Positions 60,668 to 64,000 of a stretch of DNA of 64,000 nucleotides are shown piece after piece. Each line of letters starts with the position of its first letter. Position 1 is the first letter of the stretch. The notes beneath the pieces were generated by a model that saw only the letters and a program-made list of their open reading frames with translations, ran no database searches and was not told the origin of the DNA. A program made the translations under genes and the position numbers. The stretch is from Antitrichia curtipendula. Lineage: Eukaryota; Streptophyta; Bryopsida; Hypnales; Leucodontaceae. The stretch lies in NCBI GenBank assembly GCA_951230915.1, contig OX579635.1, positions 4,898,001 to 4,962,000 of the forward strand, given 5' to 3'.

Positions 60668-61841
60668 TTGAAAATTTAATTTAGGAAATGTAGTCTTATA
60701 TAAAGCTAGGGGAGTGGGCATAAATTTTGGACGAGGTCTGAGTGAAAGGAATTGTGGATTTAAAACATGAAAAAGACTCTAGTTCAATTTTTTTAATGGG
60801 AGTAAAGAAGCATTATTCATCTTCTTTTTCTTCCCCAGAGATTGCATTTTTTGCCTACAAGTTGATCATCCAAAAATTGTTATAATCTAAAAAATCAACA
60901 ATCAATATTTTTCACAACTAATTCCATGCATACTAAACGAAGTAGTCTTTACTTTTGTACAATTAAAATAAAAAATCTCAATCACATCCATGTGCCAAAA
61001 AAATATCAAAGAGGGAGGACTAACATTGACAACCTCTAATGTCAAGAAGTTGTTAGGCCTCAAAGAATTAAGAAATGAAAATCAAGTAGTTGATTTTTGA
61101 TTTTTTTTCATGAACACAATTGAATTCTTTAAATGCACACAATGCATTCCAGGTTCCCTCAAAATGCATTATTCAGACATGGTATGAATAAACTACAAAA
61201 TTCCAAATACTGAGATTAAGTGCAACTAAAATCATTCGCCTGAACTGTATCATAAAAGGTTGAACAGTTTGGAAAACTGGAGCTTTGATATTTCATGCAA
61301 AACGAAATGTACAAAAGCCAAATTCACAAGAAAAAAACTAGTATGGAGGCCGTATACCATCAGTGAAGTCCTTCACCTGTAGAACTAGCATCACGGCATC
61401 TGATGGTGAAGGAAACTGAAAGATAATTCATGGCCAAACATCACTACCGCTAAGTGTTCGGATCAGCTAGCAGTAAAAGGTTCGTTCATGTAAATTTGCT
61501 CACAGGTCCTGACGTTGTTCCAGAGAAGACTGCCAGGTGGACTCTGTACTGTACAATGGCTATCTCATATTTGAGAATTCCCTGGTGATTTCCCGGGTTA
61601 AGCTCAATTGCAATGCCTTGTCCCAAGCAAAAAGTGTGCGCGTAATGGGTAGTTTCCTCCGTAACTCCTGAAGCACAATTCCTCCCAAAGATTTTGTCAG
61701 CACCAGTTGTAAACTCTGCAAAGAGACCCCTTCTCACTAAAACTCCTGACAAAATTGCAAGTGTTTTAAGTCCTAAAGTCTATCTTAAGCACACAATCAA
61801 GCGACGACTAAAAAGAACCCACTTCCAAATGAGGACATCGA
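60668..61841. other. Intergenic DNA and 3' side of the capping-protein gene
   Basis: AT-rich to about 61200. The part next to 61842 probably holds the 3' UTR of the minus-strand gene. An 88-codon minus-strand frame at 61486-61752 is open but starts without ATG, and its phase does not splice to the upstream exons. Confidence 0.4.
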
Positions 61842-63921
61842 TCAACTTTGGTGTCTTAGATAGAATTTTGAGAGCCAAAGCCTCAGAAACTGCCAAAGAT
61901 CAAACAGAACTAGCGGTGTGGAAACTCTGCTTTCCACGTAATGTGAAATCTTGAAGCAGAAGTGAAGACGACTTATTACATACCTTGAACGTTCTGTCAG
62001 AGAGATTTGAATATTGTTCCTGTAAAAACGAGCCACAGAAAAGAGATGATATCAGAGAGGGAGTTCAATCAAAGTTAGCAGTCCAACCAGACACAAACCA
62101 GAACACCTACTGTAGGTGAAACAAGCTCATTACAACCTACCTCCAGGTTCAACAAGAACACTGATTCAAGCTGCTCAATGACATAGACAATTGCAGTACC
62201 AGCATCCTTTCCTTCCTGCAATAAAAGCGAACCACACATTAACCTGTTTGAGATTGCTTGTGTTCCAAAAAGGTCCAGACAATTGCACAGTAATTTGCTT
62301 ACATCTACAATATACCGGCGTTGCATTCTTAACATGTAAAGAAACGAACAGCACTAGCTCGTTCAGAAAACAATCAAGACTTCTGCATCAGGATGGGCTA
62401 ACGTTCAACATAGTAAGCAGAGATAAGTAATACCTGTATCACGACAGTGTCGTCAACTTTACAGCTACTTTGCAATTGCACATTGCCTTCCTCAAAATAA
62501 TGAGCATTCACCTAATATCCAAAGCACGGTGATTGAGAAGAGTCAATCACAACTTCAGACTAACAGACTCCATGATGCTAAAACACACACACGGCCTACA
62601 AAGTGAAAGACGACATTGACATGATCTCTTAACAAGGTTTGGTAGAAGTTCCCAAGGTTCGTTGGGTAGATGGATAACTCACACTTATTGTCCCATTTAG
62701 TGACGCAGAGAGCGAATCCTCATTAATTAAGACTGTCCATACAGATTGCCAACATCCTCCCCTGCAAACGCGGGTGAAAAAACAAAAGTCAGATCGCTTG
62801 CTCCACTCTACACGCAGAATTCTTTACAGTCCACAGATTGCAGGAATTAGACTGTGGAAATCTAACATCCCTATTTGATGTCCATAGATTCTTGATCAAT
62901 AAATGGAATGAGAGTACTTCTAGCTGAATCATAATACATAAAAAAGACTCTATACCTGCACGAAAGCAAAAGTGATTGTAGGAAAGCATAAATACATGAC
63001 AGACAAGCAGAACAATAAAAGAAAAGGCTGTCATGCACTTTGCAATTGACTGTGAGCAATCCCAAGCATTTGTTCCTTACTAGAGTATCCCAGCAAGTAC
63101 ATATTTGACAAGCTTACCGGAAGTTTTTCGGGCTGAAATTTGAGTTGGTAATGACAACTGTGAGTTCTACTTCACTTCCAGGCTTCTCAATATCTTTTCC
63201 TCTGGTGCAGTACACTGAGCATTCACCTCCTTGAAAAGCATCGTCCACGTACTTCATAAGTGCTGTATCTACAGAGAACCTGTTCAATCAACCCACCATT
63301 AGAAGTATTACAGATTAAACAAGGAGATGCAAGGGCAAAACTATAAAGGGTATGGAACAAAGCTTAACCCTATAAGGTCGAAGCAACTATACGTGGGTTG
63401 CTTTTACTAGAGAAATGTCTCATCATGGACCTTAAAAGAGTTTAAGGTCTTGGCTTTCACAGGACAGTGTCACACTAGACTTACAACCTTTAGGCATACA
63501 AACTTGCGAAGGAAAAGTACTTCATACCTAATCTAACTTAAGCTTGTCGAAGGCACAACTGCAGGACTGTGACCTCGGAGGAAATGAAATGAAAAGAACA
63601 AAATTCCAGAACAGTATCTTTACCGGAATGATTCAACGTATGCAGAAGGGAGCACATCATCATCTGCCGGACACACCTCTGTACATATCTGCTCGGCAAG
63701 AAGCACAAAATCATTATCTTTCAACGTCGTTGCACTTCATCGTTACAAAGCAGTTCCTAGAAATAGAATAATGCTACAACAATTCAAAACAAAATGAATA
63801 AAATAGTTGTGGGTAAAACCCTTTTGAATACCTGCTTCACGTGATCCACAACTGCGACACTAGCCGTGCGAGGGACCAGGTAGTGCGACCTATCGAGTTC
63901 CCCGAATTTTGTCAAGAGCAC
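61842..63921 (-). CDS. CPA: F-actin-capping protein subunit alpha (5' end outside window)
   Basis: The capping-protein alpha/beta heterodimer binds actin-filament barbed ends and blocks subunit exchange. Eight minus-strand exons are seen, in transcript order: 63832-63921, 63624-63688, 63118-63279, 62683-62761, 62434-62511, 62141-62215, 61984-62019 and 61842-61889. They give 210 residues with phases agreeing at all junctions. Family landmarks are VAVVDHVKQ, the GGECSVYCTRGKDIEKPG segment, SPKNF followed by WQSVW, NAHYFEEGNVQL, and the late helix ending YSNLSDRTFK. The N-terminal exons lie beyond the right edge. Oddly, the last exon (FLRLWLSKFYLRHQS) keeps only the LR..L spacing of the conserved C-terminal LRR.LPVTR segment, which in this family leads into the actin-binding tentacle. 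It may be diverged or an alternative end, and it is the least certain exon. Confidence 0.9.
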
Positions 63922-64000
63922 CTGTCACCACATGCCCTGCCAATCAGCACAACCATTCTCAGAGCTTTACAACATTTCCCCACGGTACAAGATAGGGAAC

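Noticed and set aside
61486..61752. 88-codon minus-strand frame as the last exon of the capping-protein gene
   Set aside because: Its phase does not join the preceding exon, and the only in-phase use of its acceptor gives an immediate stop.
1..64000. CRISPR arrays, prokaryotic operons, integrases or prophage
   Set aside because: No spaced direct repeats of that type and no bacterial gene layout; the window is eukaryotic.

Overview
This is plant nuclear DNA: about two-thirds A+T, with spliced genes (GT..AG introns of roughly 150-600 bp), plant core-promoter motifs and many small terminal-inverted-repeat (TIR) transposons. Three conserved genes can be read: a HAD-family phosphatase, a GT34 xyloglucan xylosyltransferase-like enzyme and the actin-capping protein alpha subunit. 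I infer a land plant, perhaps a bryophyte or another seedless plant, but the species cannot be fixed from the sequence alone.

The left 38 kb is dominated by very young large duplications. Bases 1-8676 are the reverse complement of 18429-27104: every position x pairs with 27105-x, no indel was noticed, and four substitutions were found by eye. A run of 200 N follows the left arm directly. From the first base after the N run, 8877 to about 14234 is a direct copy of 32652 to about 38209 (offset 23775 bp), nearly identical to about 13878 and much more diverged after that. An older inverted copy of part of this block lies at 16560-17310. Each inverted arm carries the same unrecognised gene, reconstructed here as five coding exons with consistent phases encoding 724 residues, behind a CCAAT box, a G-box and a TATA box. 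The two copies are transcribed away from each other. A real palindrome and a scaffolding artefact at the N run are both possible.

The gaps between genes are full of non-autonomous elements. At least nine begin TAAGG or a close variant and end in CCTTA or a close variant, but have different interiors. Two older copies of one host segment act as an empty/filled pair and show two insertions cleanly. Other elements are a 0.96 kb foldback element (14231-15188), a GAGCATCCCCACA element (43940-44333), a 262 bp element (48066-48327) and a long hairpin near 44.6 kb.

The right 26 kb is the conventional gene space: the HAD phosphatase (39336-41722, +, six exons), the GT34 enzyme (53378-54917, +, two exons, with a perfect 22-bp hairpin downstream), a frameshifted LRR-receptor relic (about 57.1-57.5 kb, +), and the capping-protein alpha gene (61842-63921, -, eight exons seen, 5' end outside the window). 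These genes show no functional link to one another beyond ordinary co-location.
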